From positions 186,001 through 250,000 of the forward strand of contig NZ_CACVBO010000001.1 in the NCBI RefSeq assembly GCF_902728235.1: a stretch of 64,000 nucleotides of DNA, in the 5' to 3' direction. This document shows positions 40,002 to 50,039 of the stretch, piece by piece. Numbering within the stretch: position 1 is the stretch's first letter; each line of letters opens with the position of its first letter. The stretch is from Lentimonas sp. CC4 (GTDB taxonomy: Bacteria > Verrucomicrobiota > Verrucomicrobiia > Opitutales > Coraliomargaritaceae). The translations under genes and the position numbers were made by a program. The notes under the pieces are model-generated. The model saw only the letters and a program-made list of their open reading frames with translations. It had not been told where the DNA came from and did no database searches.

Positions 40002-41384
40002 ATGACCGATACAATCGACATACTTGACAGCCGAAAAGACCAGGTTTTTACCAAAGGCAGTAGCGCAAAATTTGTTTGCGACAAGAAGAGCCTAACCGGA
40101 TCTGTCAGCCAACGCGCATGTGCATTCTGCGGCTCACGAGTCGTTTTGTATCCAATCGCAGACGCCCTACATATCGTGCACGGCCCTATCGGCTGCGCAG
40201 TGTATAACTGGGATATTCGCGGAGCCGAATCCTCTGGCCCGCAGCTGCATCGCAATAGCTTTTCCACCGACATGAAGGAGATGGACATCATCTACGGCGG
40301 CGAAAAAAAGCTACAAAAAAGTCTGATTGAACTGATCGATAAATATAATCCCAATGCCGCTTTTATTTATTCGACCTGCATCGTCGGAGTCATCGGTGAC
40401 GATGTGAACCGCATCGCGAAACAAGTCGAAAAGGAGAAAGGCATCCCCATCATTCCCGTCAGCTCCGAAGGTTTTCGCGGCACCAAGAAGACCGGCTACC
40501 AAGCCGCGTGTGAAGCGGCCTACACACTCGTAGGCACCGCCGACACATCTGACATTCCGAAGCACAGCATCAACATTCTAGGCGACTTCAACATCGCTGG
40601 TGAAACATGGATCGTGCGCAGATATTTTGAAGAAATAGGCGTGCACATCGTCGCGACGATTACAGGCGACGGCCGCGTCAACGACCTACGCAGATGTCAT
40701 GGCGCGTCACTCAACCTAGTGCAATGCTCCGGCTCGATGACACACCTAGCAAAGCTGCTAGAGAAGGATCATGACATCCCAATGAAGCGCGTCTCGTTCT
40801 TCGGCATCGAAGATACGGCTGAAGCACTCTACGAAACGGCACGCCACTTCAACGACCCAGAAATGATGGCGAAGGCACAGGCACTCGTTGCCCGCGAGAT
40901 CGGTGGCATCATGCCAGAAATCAAGAAGATGAAGAAGGCGCTCGCTGGCCGCAAAGCCGCGCTCTACGTCGGCGGCGCCTTCAAAGCCTTCTCTCTAGTG
41001 CGTGCCCTCGGTAATTTAGGCGTCAAGACCGTGCTCGCTGGCACACAAACCGGCAGCGCCGAAGACTACGAACAGCTCAAAGAGATCTGCGATCCCGGCA
41101 CGATCATCGTCGACGACTCCAACCCACTCGAGCTCGCCAAATATGTGCAAGAAAAGGAAGTCGATATCTTTATCGGTGGCGTGAAAGAGCGCCCCATCGC
41201 CTACAAGCTCGGCATCGGATTTTGCGACCACAACCACGAGCGCAAGGTGCCACTCGCCGGCTTTGAAGGCATGGTGAATTTCGCCCGCGAAGTGTATGCC
41301 ACCGCGACCAGCCCAGTGTGGCAGTTCGCCGACTACAAGCATAAGACAAAAACACTCACTGAAACGAAGGAGGATGCGTCATGA
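40002..41384 (+). CDS. nifE: Nitrogenase cofactor scaffold NifE
   Basis: 460 residues. Homologue of NifD and partner of NifN in the scaffold that matures the NifB cofactor with Mo and homocitrate. Cluster cysteines are in SQRACAFCGS, HGPIGCAVYNW and STCIVGVIGDD. The cofactor region HSINILGDFNIAGETW is kept. It overlaps nifN by four bases (ATGA), so translation is coupled. The start ATG at 40002 follows the sigma-54 site. Confidence 0.97.
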   Translation: MTDTIDILDSRKDQVFTKGSSAKFVCDKKSLTGSVSQRACAFCGSRVVLYPIADALHIVHGPIGCAVYNWDIRGAESSGPQLHRNSFSTDMKEMDIIYGGEKKLQKSLIELIDKYNPNAAFIYSTCIVGVIGDDVNRIAKQVEKEKGIPIIPVSSEGFRGTKKTGYQAACEAAYTLVGTADTSDIPKHSINILGDFNIAGETWIVRRYFEEIGVHIVATITGDGRVNDLRRCHGASLNLVQCSGSMTHLAKLLEKDHDIPMKRVSFFGIEDTAEALYETARHFNDPEMMAKAQALVAREIGGIMPEIKKMKKALAGRKAALYVGGAFKAFSLVRALGNLGVKTVLAGTQTGSAEDYEQLKEICDPGTIIVDDSNPLELAKYVQEKEVDIFIGGVKERPIAYKLGIGFCDHNHERKVPLAGFEGMVNFAREVYATATSPVWQFADYKHKTKTLTETKEDAS

Positions 41385-42772
41385 TCGTCTCAAACGAAGA
41401 CCTCGATACCACACACTACGAAAGTGGCGCGACGTGCAATGCGTGCAAACTCTGCACACCGCTGGGCGCCTGCATGGTGTATGCCGGCATCGAAAAGTGC
41501 ATCCCGATCCTACATGGCTCTCAAGGGTGCTCGACTTACATCCGGCGCTATATGATCAGCCACTTTCGCGAGCCCGTGGACATCGCCTCCTCCAGCTTCA
41601 CTGAGGCAGACACCGTTTACGGCGGCGCACGGAACCTGGCGCTCGGCATCAAGAATCTAATCGAGCAATACAGCCCGGCGGTGATCGGCATCGGCACCAC
41701 CTGCCTCTCCGAAACCATTGGTGAAGATATTGGCGGCATGGTTAAAGAGATCGAACGAGGCGTTGCCGACGAAGCAGGCGTGCCACTCGTGCATGTTTCC
41801 ACTCCGAGCTACACCGGCACCCATACCGACGGCTTTCACGCAGCCTGCCTCTCCTTGGTCAAACGATTCTCCGAGGGCACCTCCCACCTAGAGGACTCGA
41901 AACTTGTTAACATGTTTCCAGGCATGGTCTCTCCTGAGGATCTGCGCTACTACAACGAAATCCTCGAAGATCTTGCCCTCGATGGGATCATGATCCCCGA
42001 CTATTCTGATACACTCGACGGAGTTAGCTGGGGTGAATATCATCGTATACCAGAAGGCGGCACGACACTTGAATCGCTCAAGCTCAGCGGCACTGCAAAA
42101 GCCAGTATCGAATGCGGCTCCCTACTCGCAAAAAACAAAGAGACCGCAGGGCGCTACTTGGAGGAGACGCATCAAGTAAAGAATTATGCACTGCCACTCC
42201 CTGTCGGCATCCGAGCAACTGATGCATTCATCGAAGCACTGGAAAGCCTTGCAGGGCATTCGCTCAGCAAGCGTCTAGCCGACGAGCGAGGACGCCTCGT
42301 CGACTCTATGTTCGACGCACACAAATATCTCTTCGGCAAAAAGGTAGCGGTGTATGGCGATCCCGACCTAGTCGTCGGCATCGTCGCACTCATCAGCGAA
42401 ATGGGCATGGTGCCAGTCGTCTGCGCCACAGGTGGCAAAGTCCCCCACTTCCGCGAAGAAATTGATAAGGTTCTTCAAAACGACGACGGCGAAGCAATCG
42501 AGATCCTAACCTCGGCCGACCATGTGCGCATTCACGACCGCTGCGAAGAACGCAAGCCCGATCTAATTATCGGCAGCAGCAAGGGCTACTCCATTTCCCG
42601 CAAGACAGGCATCCCAATTGTGCGTGTTGGATTTCCAGTGCACGACCGTATGGGCGGGCAACGCCTACTCCATGTCGGTTACCGCGGAGCTCAGCAGCTC
42701 TTCGACCGTATCGTCAACACCATCTTAGAGCACAAACAAGCTCAGAACGACGTCGGCTATACGTATCTCTAA
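41381..42772 (+). CDS. nifN: Nitrogenase cofactor scaffold NifN
   Basis: 463 residues, homologue of NifK. Cysteine-rich N-terminus ATCNACKLCTPLGACMVY, then LHGSQGCSTYIRR and TTCLSETIGEDI, carrying the [4Fe-4S] ligands shared with NifE. The C-terminal half has the YGDPDLVVGIVALISEMG Rossmann strand. A C-terminal NifX/NafY domain is not fused here; it is on NifB. Confidence 0.97.
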   Translation: MIVSNEDLDTTHYESGATCNACKLCTPLGACMVYAGIEKCIPILHGSQGCSTYIRRYMISHFREPVDIASSSFTEADTVYGGARNLALGIKNLIEQYSPAVIGIGTTCLSETIGEDIGGMVKEIERGVADEAGVPLVHVSTPSYTGTHTDGFHAACLSLVKRFSEGTSHLEDSKLVNMFPGMVSPEDLRYYNEILEDLALDGIMIPDYSDTLDGVSWGEYHRIPEGGTTLESLKLSGTAKASIECGSLLAKNKETAGRYLEETHQVKNYALPLPVGIRATDAFIEALESLAGHSLSKRLADERGRLVDSMFDAHKYLFGKKVAVYGDPDLVVGIVALISEMGMVPVVCATGGKVPHFREEIDKVLQNDDGEAIEILTSADHVRIHDRCEERKPDLIIGSSKGYSISRKTGIPIVRVGFPVHDRMGGQRLLHVGYRGAQQLFDRIVNTILEHKQAQNDVGYTYL

Positions 42773-42774
42773 GA

Positions 42775-42824
42775 ACGTCGAACTTTGAAAATCCAACGTC
42801 GAACGCCGAACTTTAAACACTTTC
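42775..42824. repeat. AACGTCGAAC word repeat before nifB
   Basis: GAACGTCGAACTTTGAAAAT and CCAACGTCGAACGCCGAACT form one arm of the GTTCGACGTT family; the inverse arm is missing here. Confidence 0.65.
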
Positions 42825-42861
42825 AACAAATAATCACGAATCCAACCACTCTCCACATCCA

Positions 42862-44145
42862 ATGAATCTCGAAGACATCAACATCGACAATCATCCATGC
42901 TTCAACCCTGGAGCCTGTAGTAGTTTTGGCCGCGTGCATTTGCCCGTCGCGCCGAAGTGTAATGTGTCCTGTAATTTCTGTAACCGGAAGTTTGACTGCG
43001 TGAACGAAAGCCGCCCTGGGGTGACTTCCAACATCATGACACCGAAGCAGGCATTGGAATACACCAAGAAAGTATTCGGCAAGTCGGACAAAATTTCGGT
43101 CGTTGGTATCGCAGGCCCCGGAGATCCGTTCGCTAATCCAGAAGAGACCATGGAAACCTTCGAGCTCGTGCGCGAAGAATACCCCAACACGATTCTCTGT
43201 GTTGCGAGTAATGGCCTCGGCATTCTCCCGTATGTGCCGCGCCTCGCAGAACTAAAGATTTCCCACGTGACGATTACCGTGAATGGCATCGATCCGGACG
43301 TCGTGTCTGAAGTGTATGCATGGGCACGCGCCGACAAGAAAGTCTATCGCGGCCGCGCGCTTGGTGAGATGATCGTGGCGAAGCAACTGGAAGCGATCAA
43401 AGCGATCCGTGCCGCAGGCATCCTAGTTAAGATCAACTCCATAATCATCCCTGGCGTCAATGATCACCACATTCCAGAAATCTCGGCACTCGCGAAAGAG
43501 CACGGCTGTGAGATCATGAATTGTATCCCAATGATTCCGGTCGAAAACACACCGTTTGAATCACTCGGTGAGCCAGACCAAAAAATGGTTGCACGCACGC
43601 GCCTCCTTTCGGGGCAAAACGTTAAGCAAATGCTGCACTGCGCACGCTGCCGCGCCGATGCGGTCGGCCACATTGGCAACGGTATCGAAGACGAATTTAA
43701 GGAGATCCTCGAAAATGCCACACAACCGCTTTACGATCCCGCTCGTCCCTACGTCGCTGTGGCATCGCTTGAGGGCGCACTGATTAACCAACACCTCGGC
43801 GAAGCTAACCGCTTCCTAGTGTTCGAGCGCACTGACGAGACTGAGTCCGGGTTCAAATACCGCGAACTACGCATGGCTCCGACACCAGGCGCAGGCGAAA
43901 GTCGTTGGAAAGCCCTCGGAGGGCTACTCAAAGATTGTAAAGCGATCGTTGTGAATGCCGCCGGCGATAAGCCTAAGAAAGCGATGCAAGACACCGGCCT
44001 AGAAATCATCGAAGCCGATGGCATGATCGACGACGTGCTGGAATACGTCTTCAGCAATCAAGAGATCCCCAATCGCATGCAAAACGAGTTCAAAGGCTGC
44101 GGCTCCGGCGTGACGTGTAAAGGCTCAGGTATGGGCTGCGCGTAG
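42862..44145 (+). CDS. nifB: Radical SAM cofactor biosynthesis protein NifB with C-terminal NifX-like domain
   Basis: 427 residues. Inserts the central carbide to make NifB-co. It has the N-terminal motif CFNPGAC, the radical SAM cluster motif KCNVSCNFCNRKFDC (CxxxCxxC) and the SAM-site VGIAGPGDPFANPEE. Residues about 290-400 form a NifX/NafY-like cofactor carrier domain (VAVASLEGALINQHLGEANR). The C-terminus ends in four cysteines, CGSGVTCKGSGMGCA. It follows nifN by 90 bp of word-repeat DNA, without a sigma-54 site of its own. Confidence 0.97.
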   Translation: MNLEDINIDNHPCFNPGACSSFGRVHLPVAPKCNVSCNFCNRKFDCVNESRPGVTSNIMTPKQALEYTKKVFGKSDKISVVGIAGPGDPFANPEETMETFELVREEYPNTILCVASNGLGILPYVPRLAELKISHVTITVNGIDPDVVSEVYAWARADKKVYRGRALGEMIVAKQLEAIKAIRAAGILVKINSIIIPGVNDHHIPEISALAKEHGCEIMNCIPMIPVENTPFESLGEPDQKMVARTRLLSGQNVKQMLHCARCRADAVGHIGNGIEDEFKEILENATQPLYDPARPYVAVASLEGALINQHLGEANRFLVFERTDETESGFKYRELRMAPTPGAGESRWKALGGLLKDCKAIVVNAAGDKPKKAMQDTGLEIIEADGMIDDVLEYVFSNQEIPNRMQNEFKGCGSGVTCKGSGMGCA

Positions 44146-44189
44146 CAGTGTGAAGTGAGAAGTGAGAAGTTCTAACAGCTCATAACAAA

Positions 44190-44232
44190 ATTCCTAACCT
44201 TAATCCTAATCTTAATCTTAATCATAATCTAA
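44190..44232. repeat. CTTAATCCTAATCTTAATC word repeat
   Basis: Six-to-nine-base words CCTAAT/CTTAAT repeated between nifB and the ferritin-like gene. Similar runs lie at 44780-44812, 29488-29522 and 39265-39290. Confidence 0.65.
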
Positions 44233-44245
44233 AACCCAACTCATC

Positions 44246-44740
44246 ATGATCAACAACACCATCAAACTCGCAATCGACAAACAGGCAACACACGAACTCT
44301 ACGCCGCTCATTCCTATTACGCCCTCTCCATGTGGTGCGAAGCGAATGACTACGGTGGCTACGCCAAATTCTTCAAGCAACAAGCAGCTGAAGAATTTGA
44401 GCATGCGGAGAAATTCTTCGACCACGCATTAGAGCGTGGTGCCTTGCCAACCATCGGAGCCATTAGCGCACCGAAGTCAGACTACCAGGATCTGCTCTCA
44501 GTCGCCGAAGCAGCACTCGCGCTGGAGCAAGCCAACACCGCAGGCATCGTCGCGGTCTATGAGCTCTCTCTAGCCGAGAAAGACTACCCATCGCAGAGCA
44601 TGCTGCAGTGGTTTATCTCCGAGCAAATGGAAGAAGAATCCTGGGCTGAATCCATGGTCACCAAAACAAAACGCGCACAATGCTCCGGTGCCCTGCTCTA
44701 CCTCGATCGCCATATCTGTAAGGAACTGGGCGCTGACTGA
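44246..44740 (+). CDS. Ferritin-like (FtnA-type) iron-storage protein
   Basis: 164 residues of the non-haem ferritin four-helix bundle. Ferroxidase residues are in ATHELYAAHSYYAL, QQAAEEFEHAEKFFDHAL (Glu, Glu and His) and ISEQMEEESWAESMV. It stores or buffers iron and may protect against oxygen radicals. Position between nifB and nifV suggests iron supply for cluster assembly. No sigma-54 site of its own; the leader is a TTAATCCTAATCTTAATC word run (about 44190-44230). Confidence 0.9.
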   Translation: MINNTIKLAIDKQATHELYAAHSYYALSMWCEANDYGGYAKFFKQQAAEEFEHAEKFFDHALERGALPTIGAISAPKSDYQDLLSVAEAALALEQANTAGIVAVYELSLAEKDYPSQSMLQWFISEQMEEESWAESMVTKTKRAQCSGALLYLDRHICKELGAD

Positions 44741-44817
44741 AAAGCTGAAATTTTGAAACACTGAAAGCGGAAATCATAACAATCTTAATCCTAATTCGTA
44801 ATTCGTAATTAAACATA

Positions 44818-45126
<309 letters not shown>

Positions 45127-45247
45127 TGAACTGATCGAACTTCGAACGTCCAACTTCGAACGCTGAAGAAGGGCACACGACAAACGAATAGCAAGTAACT
45201 GACTACATCCACAACTCAACATTCGAAGTTCAACGTTCGACGTTCAC
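45127..45247. repeat. Inverted word repeat before nifV
   Basis: Left arm GAACTTCGAACGTCCAACTT (about 45137-45162) and right arm AACATTCGAAGTTCAACGTT (about 45220-45246) are imperfect inverse copies; family as at 1516-1618. Confidence 0.7.
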
Positions 45248-45259
45248 CCACTCCCGATC

Positions 45260-46390
45260 ATGCATCCAGTCCACCTAATTGATACGACTCTACGCGATGG
45301 CGAACAAAGCGCTGGCGTTGTTTTTTCTCGTCAGGAGAAATTAACCATCGCGCATATGCTCTCCGAAGTGGGCATACGTGAGATCGAGGCAGGTATTCCA
45401 GCAATGGGAGACAATGAGATCAGCGACATCAAAGCGATCGCCGATCAAAACTTGCCACTGCGTCTACTGACGTGGTCACGTGCCCGCAAAGAAGACATTG
45501 ACTTGGCAGCTAAATCTGGGGCGGATGCCATTCACATCTCCTTTCCAGTGTCCGACATTCACCTAAACGCATGGGGAAAGACTCGCGGTTGGGTGCTAGA
45601 TGAGATGGGAACCATCGTCACCCATGCGAAGCAATATTTCAGCAGTATCAGTATTGGAGCTCAAGATGCCTCGCGCACCAAAATCACCGACTTAATGATC
45701 TTCGCCGCCCGCGCACGCTCGCTCGGCATCCAACGTATACGATTGGCGGATACGGTTGGCGTATTAACACCACTGAAGACCTATCACATGATATCCGCGT
45801 TGCGCGAAGGCCTGCCGACCATGGAATGGGAAATCCATGCACACAACGACTTCGGCATGGCTGTGGGGAATACCGTCGCTGCGATTGAGGCTGGTTGCCA
45901 GAACGCAAGTGTCACAGTCAACGGCCTCGGAGAGCGCGCCGGCAATGCCGCGTTGGAAGAAGTCATGATCGCACTACGCTTTGGCCTAGATTCAAAAAAC
46001 ACATGGAACACACATGGCCTTGCCAAATTAAGTGACACCGTAGCACTCGCCTCAGACCGTAGCATTGCGGATTGCAAGCCTGTCGTAGGCGAGCGGGTGT
46101 TTAGGCATGAATCGGGGATTCACTGCACGGCTCTGATGCGGGATCGTCGCACCTATGAGGCCTTTAGCCCCGCAGAAGTCGGCAGACCTGAAATGAGTTT
46201 TACGATCGGACGCCATAGCAGTCGCCCAGTGGTAGAAGCCTTCCTCAAACAGCATCGCCTCTACCTGCCACACACATTTGAATGGGGGCCTTTCATCGAA
46301 GAAATCCGCACCCTCTCCCAAGAGCGCAAACGCCCACTCGATCTAGAAGACATCAAAGGGCTACACAAAAAACACAGCAGCTACTGCTGA
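45260..46390 (+). CDS. nifV: Homocitrate synthase
   Basis: Condenses acetyl-CoA and 2-oxoglutarate to homocitrate, the organic ligand of FeMo-co. 376 residues: [20 protein letters not shown] holds the metal-site Asp and the catalytic Arg, and [20 protein letters not shown] is the conserved HxH motif. [19 protein letters not shown] and [10 protein letters not shown] complete the NifV/LeuA pattern. No regulatory C-terminal domain, as expected for NifV. It is 81 bp before nifA. Confidence 0.95.
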   Translation: MHPVHLIDTTLRDGEQSAGVVFSRQEKLTIAHMLSEVGIREIEAGIPAMGDNEISDIKAIADQNLPLRLLTWSRARKEDIDLAAKSGADAIHISFPVSDIHLNAWGKTRGWVLDEMGTIVTHAKQYFSSISIGAQDASRTKITDLMIFAARARSLGIQRIRLADTVGVLTPLKTYHMISALREGLPTMEWEIHAHNDFGMAVGNTVAAIEAGCQNASVTVNGLGERAGNAALEEVMIALRFGLDSKNTWNTHGLAKLSDTVALASDRSIADCKPVVGERVFRHESGIHCTALMRDRRTYEAFSPAEVGRPEMSFTIGRHSSRPVVEAFLKQHRLYLPHTFEWGPFIEEIRTLSQERKRPLDLEDIKGLHKKHSSYC

Positions 46391-46470
46391 CTCCTATAAA
46401 TCCGGCTAATAGTAACGCACAAAAAACACGCATTATCCACAGTAGGAACTCGTTCTGCTGAACATCTAGT

Positions 46471-48066
46471 ATGGATTTTACACCACTGATTGATGATAAC
46501 ATGCGCGGCTGCCAAGGGATCTCCCGCAGCCAGCTGGCACATTGTGGGGTTGAAACGAACTTAAGCATGCTGCTCAACATCTCGCACATGTTGGAGAGTA
46601 GCATCAAACTTGAAGATGTGTTACGCCCGGTCATGAACCACGTGTCCGAGACCTTAAAGCTGCGCCGTTGCACGATCAGCATACTCAATCCCAACGATGG
46701 TAAGTTACAACTGGAGGAAACCATCAGCCACACCAAAGAGATCAAGAACGACGAATACTTACACCGTCACGCCGCAGTCTTTCAGGAAACGATCCAGAAA
46801 GACACCTGCATGATCATCCCAGACATCTCGAACGAGATCGACATGCAGAGTGAAGAACGAGCTCTCAAGGAGAACGAGCGCATTGCCCTTATTTGTATGC
46901 CAATAAAGTCAGGCCCCGAGACATTCGGCTTACTGACTGTAGAAAAACGTGCACATCGGAAATCTAGCTTACAATCCTCCACTCAAATCTTAACACTGAT
47001 CACACGCGTCATTGCGCAAGCACTGAACTTTAGGTTACGCATCTCAGAACGTTTTAATGCACTGGAAGAGGAGAACGAGCGTCTACTGAAACAAATCAGC
47101 ACGAAGAGCAAGAATCCCGCAGGCATCATTGGTAATTCCAGTGCAATGCACTCGGTCTATTCCAACATTTCACAAGTCGCGCCCACCAATGCGACCGTCC
47201 TAATTCGTGGCGAGAGTGGTGTCGGTAAGGAACTCGTTGCCAAAGCGCTGCATCAACAAAGCGAACGCGCCGACAAGCCCTTCATCAAATTCAACTGCGC
47301 GGCCCTCTCCGATTCAATCATTGAGAGTGAGTTATTTGGCCACGAGAAAGGGTCCTTCACTGGCGCACACGCATTACGCAAAGGCCGCTTCGAAGAGGCC
47401 GATGGCGGCACCATTTTTCTAGACGAAATCGGCGACATCTCACCATCCGTCCAAGTCAAATTGTTGCGCGTCATCCAAGAGCGTGAATTCGAACGAGTCG
47501 GCGGAAACTCATCCATCAAAGTCGACGTGCGCATCATCACCGCGACGAGTCGCGACTTGGAGTCTATGGTCGAAGCCCAACGTTTCCGCTCAGATTTATA
47601 TTACCGACTCAACGTATTCCCTATATATGTGCCCGCCCTACGCGAGCGTCGCTCCGACACCCTTGCACTGGCTGATTTCTTTTTGGAAAGATTCAGCAGT
47701 CAAAACGGCAAACATCTCAATCGGATTTCCTCTGCGGCAATCGACCTACTGCACAGCTATCATTGGCCGGGCAACGTGCGTGAGCTAGAAAATGTGATCG
47801 AACGAGCGGCTATTCTAGCCGCGGGCAGTTCCATCGAAGCCATGCACTTGCCACCGACATTACAGAAACGTAGCGACCAAGAAACCATCACACAAAATGG
47901 ATCGCTTCAATCTGCAATCAGCGCGGTCGAACGCGAGATGATCGTCAATACCTTGAAGGAGCATAAGGGCAACCTCGCACGTGCTGCGCGCCAACTCGAC
48001 ATCTCCGAACGCATCATAGGGCTGCGCGTGAAAAAATATCAGATCAATCCAGCACTCTTTAAATAA
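46471..48066 (+). CDS. nifA: NifA, sigma-54-dependent activator of nif genes
   Basis: 531 residues. N-terminal GAF-like sensor domain (about 25-190), AAA+ domain (about 215-450) with Walker A GESGVGKELVAKAL, sigma-54 contact loop GSFTGAHALRKG, Walker B GGTIFLDEIGD and Arg-finger region. The C-terminal HTH is ARAARQLDISERIIGLRVKK. The usual GAFTGA is GSFTGA here. The interdomain linker has none of the four cysteines of oxygen-sensitive alpha-proteobacterial NifA. No nifL is present. It overlaps the next gene by one base (TAATG). Confidence 0.93.
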   Translation: MDFTPLIDDNMRGCQGISRSQLAHCGVETNLSMLLNISHMLESSIKLEDVLRPVMNHVSETLKLRRCTISILNPNDGKLQLEETISHTKEIKNDEYLHRHAAVFQETIQKDTCMIIPDISNEIDMQSEERALKENERIALICMPIKSGPETFGLLTVEKRAHRKSSLQSSTQILTLITRVIAQALNFRLRISERFNALEEENERLLKQISTKSKNPAGIIGNSSAMHSVYSNISQVAPTNATVLIRGESGVGKELVAKALHQQSERADKPFIKFNCAALSDSIIESELFGHEKGSFTGAHALRKGRFEEADGGTIFLDEIGDISPSVQVKLLRVIQEREFERVGGNSSIKVDVRIITATSRDLESMVEAQRFRSDLYYRLNVFPIYVPALRERRSDTLALADFFLERFSSQNGKHLNRISSAAIDLLHSYHWPGNVRELENVIERAAILAAGSSIEAMHLPPTLQKRSDQETITQNGSLQSAISAVEREMIVNTLKEHKGNLARAARQLDISERIIGLRVKKYQINPALFK

Positions 48067-48446
48067 TGAACATTCCAGACACCTTTTGGGCTGCCTTTGA
48101 ACAACGCAAAGACCCTAGCATTCTTTGCACAGTCGATCGCGACGGCACTCCCAACTCAATTTATGTCGGCGTGATGCGTCGCGTCGATGAACACATCGAG
48201 ATCGTCGATAGCGCATTTTCTAAAACAAGAGACAATCTGCTGCGTGGATCGAGCTGCTCCTTCCTATTCATCACGGAGGAGTTCGTAGCCTATCAACTCA
48301 AATGTCAGCCGATCTACACGGATACCGATGAAGCGCTTACTGCAGCCAAAGAATGGATGCCAACCACCTACACGCCCAAGGCAGTCTTAACACTACAGAT
48401 CCAGTCCATCTACACGGGTGCCCAATGCATCTATCCCACTCACTAA
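48066..48446 (+). CDS. PPOX-fold (pyridoxamine 5'-phosphate oxidase-like) flavin-binding protein
   Basis: 126 residues of the split-barrel FMN-binding family: FWAAFEQRKDPSILCTVDRD, GTPNSIYVGVMRRVDEHI, KTRDNLLRGSSCSFLFITEE. Size fits the small general PPOX-like proteins rather than PdxH. The ATG overlaps the nifA stop codon, so it is likely cotranslated with nifA and may serve redox sensing or scavenging; the link is an inference. Confidence 0.85.
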   Translation: MNIPDTFWAAFEQRKDPSILCTVDRDGTPNSIYVGVMRRVDEHIEIVDSAFSKTRDNLLRGSSCSFLFITEEFVAYQLKCQPIYTDTDEALTAAKEWMPTTYTPKAVLTLQIQSIYTGAQCIYPTH

Positions 48447-48464
48447 CAATCACTATATAAAACA

Positions 48465-48722
48465 ATGAACTCAACAGCATCAGACATCCACGGACACAAA
48501 GTCATCGAAATGATGATTGCCTCAGGCGATCAGTATAGCACCGAGCGCCTACAAGCCGCGATCGACGAAACATTCGGCGCTGAGAGTAAATTCTGCACCT
48601 GCGAAGAAGATCATTTATCATCCAAAGAACTCATTGAGTTGCTATGGACAAAAGGGAAATTCATCGGAACGAAAGACGCCTTCACGTTTGATACGGAGCA
48701 CAAATCCGACTGCCACGGCTGA
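48465..48722 (+). CDS. YecH-like metal-binding protein
   Basis: 85 residues of the YecH family (DUF2492): SDIHGHKVIEMMIASGDQYS, FGAESKFCTCEEDHLSSKEL and KGKFIGTKDAFTFDTEHKSD, ending with Cys-His near the C-terminus (DCHG). The His/Cys positions suggest metal binding, unproven. It lies 18 bp after the PPOX-like gene and ends the nif core. Confidence 0.88.
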   Translation: MNSTASDIHGHKVIEMMIASGDQYSTERLQAAIDETFGAESKFCTCEEDHLSSKELIELLWTKGKFIGTKDAFTFDTEHKSDCHG

Positions 48723-48726
48723 GGGG

Positions 48727-48920
48727 CCGCAGTATAATTGGTAAAAAGCGTAGTCGAGCTCAGTTACGACTGATCCGTAATTTACACCATTGGAATTCAC
48801 AATAATTGTGATGTTTGCTCAACCAATTCGGGAGGGACGAGCTCCGCCTCGTCCTGCGCTGTGTGGGTGCGGAGGTTCTGTGCTGAGGTTCGGCTGACGG
48901 CGCAGAGGCCGTCCCTCCCC
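48727..48920. repeat. GTATAATTGGTAAAAAGCG motif and REP family B element
   Basis: 48727-48758 is the third copy of the motif also at 18897 and 20211. 48830-48920 is a full family B element with both hairpins. No gene is visible between 48723 and 49020. Confidence 0.75.
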
Positions 48921-49020
48921 AAGCAGCCCACGCATTCAACCTCACACCGCACCGACAACCGAATCAAATCGCCGTTTACAAAATCCTCACTCACATCAAA
49001 TTACGGTTCACCCCACTCCT

Positions 49021-49926
49021 ATGAACATAGAATCCATCCCACAAGCGGCTATTTTCAACCCACGCTGCAGCCACTCTCATAACCTGGAATACCAGGTCGC
49101 CCCAGGCACTACGGTAGCGGCTCTTAAAGGTGCACTCAAAGAAGTGCTCTCCAATAAGCCCAAGGAGGTTGAATTACTGATCGCCTTTGGCAAAGCGACA
49201 TGGACACAGCTCCACCCCAATATCAGCCCCGCGGATTTGCAGGACTTTCAAACCCTTAGCGGAAAAAACAATCACAGTATTCCAAGCACTCAATGTGATC
49301 TATATTTGTGGATACAGGCGCACGACCTAACCGTGCTCGCGGAAGCGCTCACAGCCATTCAAGCAGCACTGGAACCGATTGCCACACTCAGCCTAGAAGT
49401 CGCAGGGTTCGTAAATGCCGAATGCAGAGATGTCACTGGATTTGTCGACGGCACTGGCAATCCCAAAGAAGACCAAAGAGCTGCAGCCGCCATTATTCCA
49501 AACGGCGAACCTGGCGCAGGCGGCTCCTATTTGCTGGCTCAAAAGTGGAACCATAAAATGAAGCGTTTCCATGGCCTCTCGACGCACGAACAAGAGCAAA
49601 CGATTGGACGAACCAAAGCCACGGACATCGAACTCGAAGGCGAGCAGATGCCACCCAACTCACATGTCAGCCGAACCGACGTCAAAGTGGACGGCAAGGC
49701 GATGAAAATTTGGCGACGCAGTTCCCCCTTTGCATCCGCCAAGGAACAAGGGCTGTATTTCCTCGGATTCTCCTGTGAGATCGAGCGATTCGACATTCAG
49801 CTCAAACGCATGCTAGGCCTCTCCGAAGACAACATTTCAGATCGCCTCATCGAATTCTCCGTTGCCGTCTCAAGCTCCTATTTGTTTGCCCCATCCATCG
49901 GCGACCTCGCGACTGCAATCAGCTGA
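49021..49926 (+). CDS. DyP-type haem peroxidase
   Basis: 301 residues. It has the family's GXXDG motif as GFVDGTGNP (distal Asp) and the proximal-His segment NSHVSRTDVKVDGKAMKIWR. The N-terminal half (IPQAAIFNPRCSHSHNLEYQ) is that of the YfeX-like class, and the C-terminus YFLGFSCEIERFDIQLKRML is typical. It oxidises substrates with hydrogen peroxide; no encapsulin gene or encapsulin-targeting tail is seen. It could protect against peroxide. Confidence 0.93.
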   Translation: MNIESIPQAAIFNPRCSHSHNLEYQVAPGTTVAALKGALKEVLSNKPKEVELLIAFGKATWTQLHPNISPADLQDFQTLSGKNNHSIPSTQCDLYLWIQAHDLTVLAEALTAIQAALEPIATLSLEVAGFVNAECRDVTGFVDGTGNPKEDQRAAAAIIPNGEPGAGGSYLLAQKWNHKMKRFHGLSTHEQEQTIGRTKATDIELEGEQMPPNSHVSRTDVKVDGKAMKIWRRSSPFASAKEQGLYFLGFSCEIERFDIQLKRMLGLSEDNISDRLIEFSVAVSSSYLFAPSIGDLATAIS

Positions 49927-50039
49927 TCAAGCAAAGTCCTAAAAAAACGCCGGCGAACTGAACCAAAAACACATCGAGCGCTTTTCGAGTGCATTCCGGC
50001 CCAAAAGCACCACATTGCTGATTTCCACCCATCAGCACT

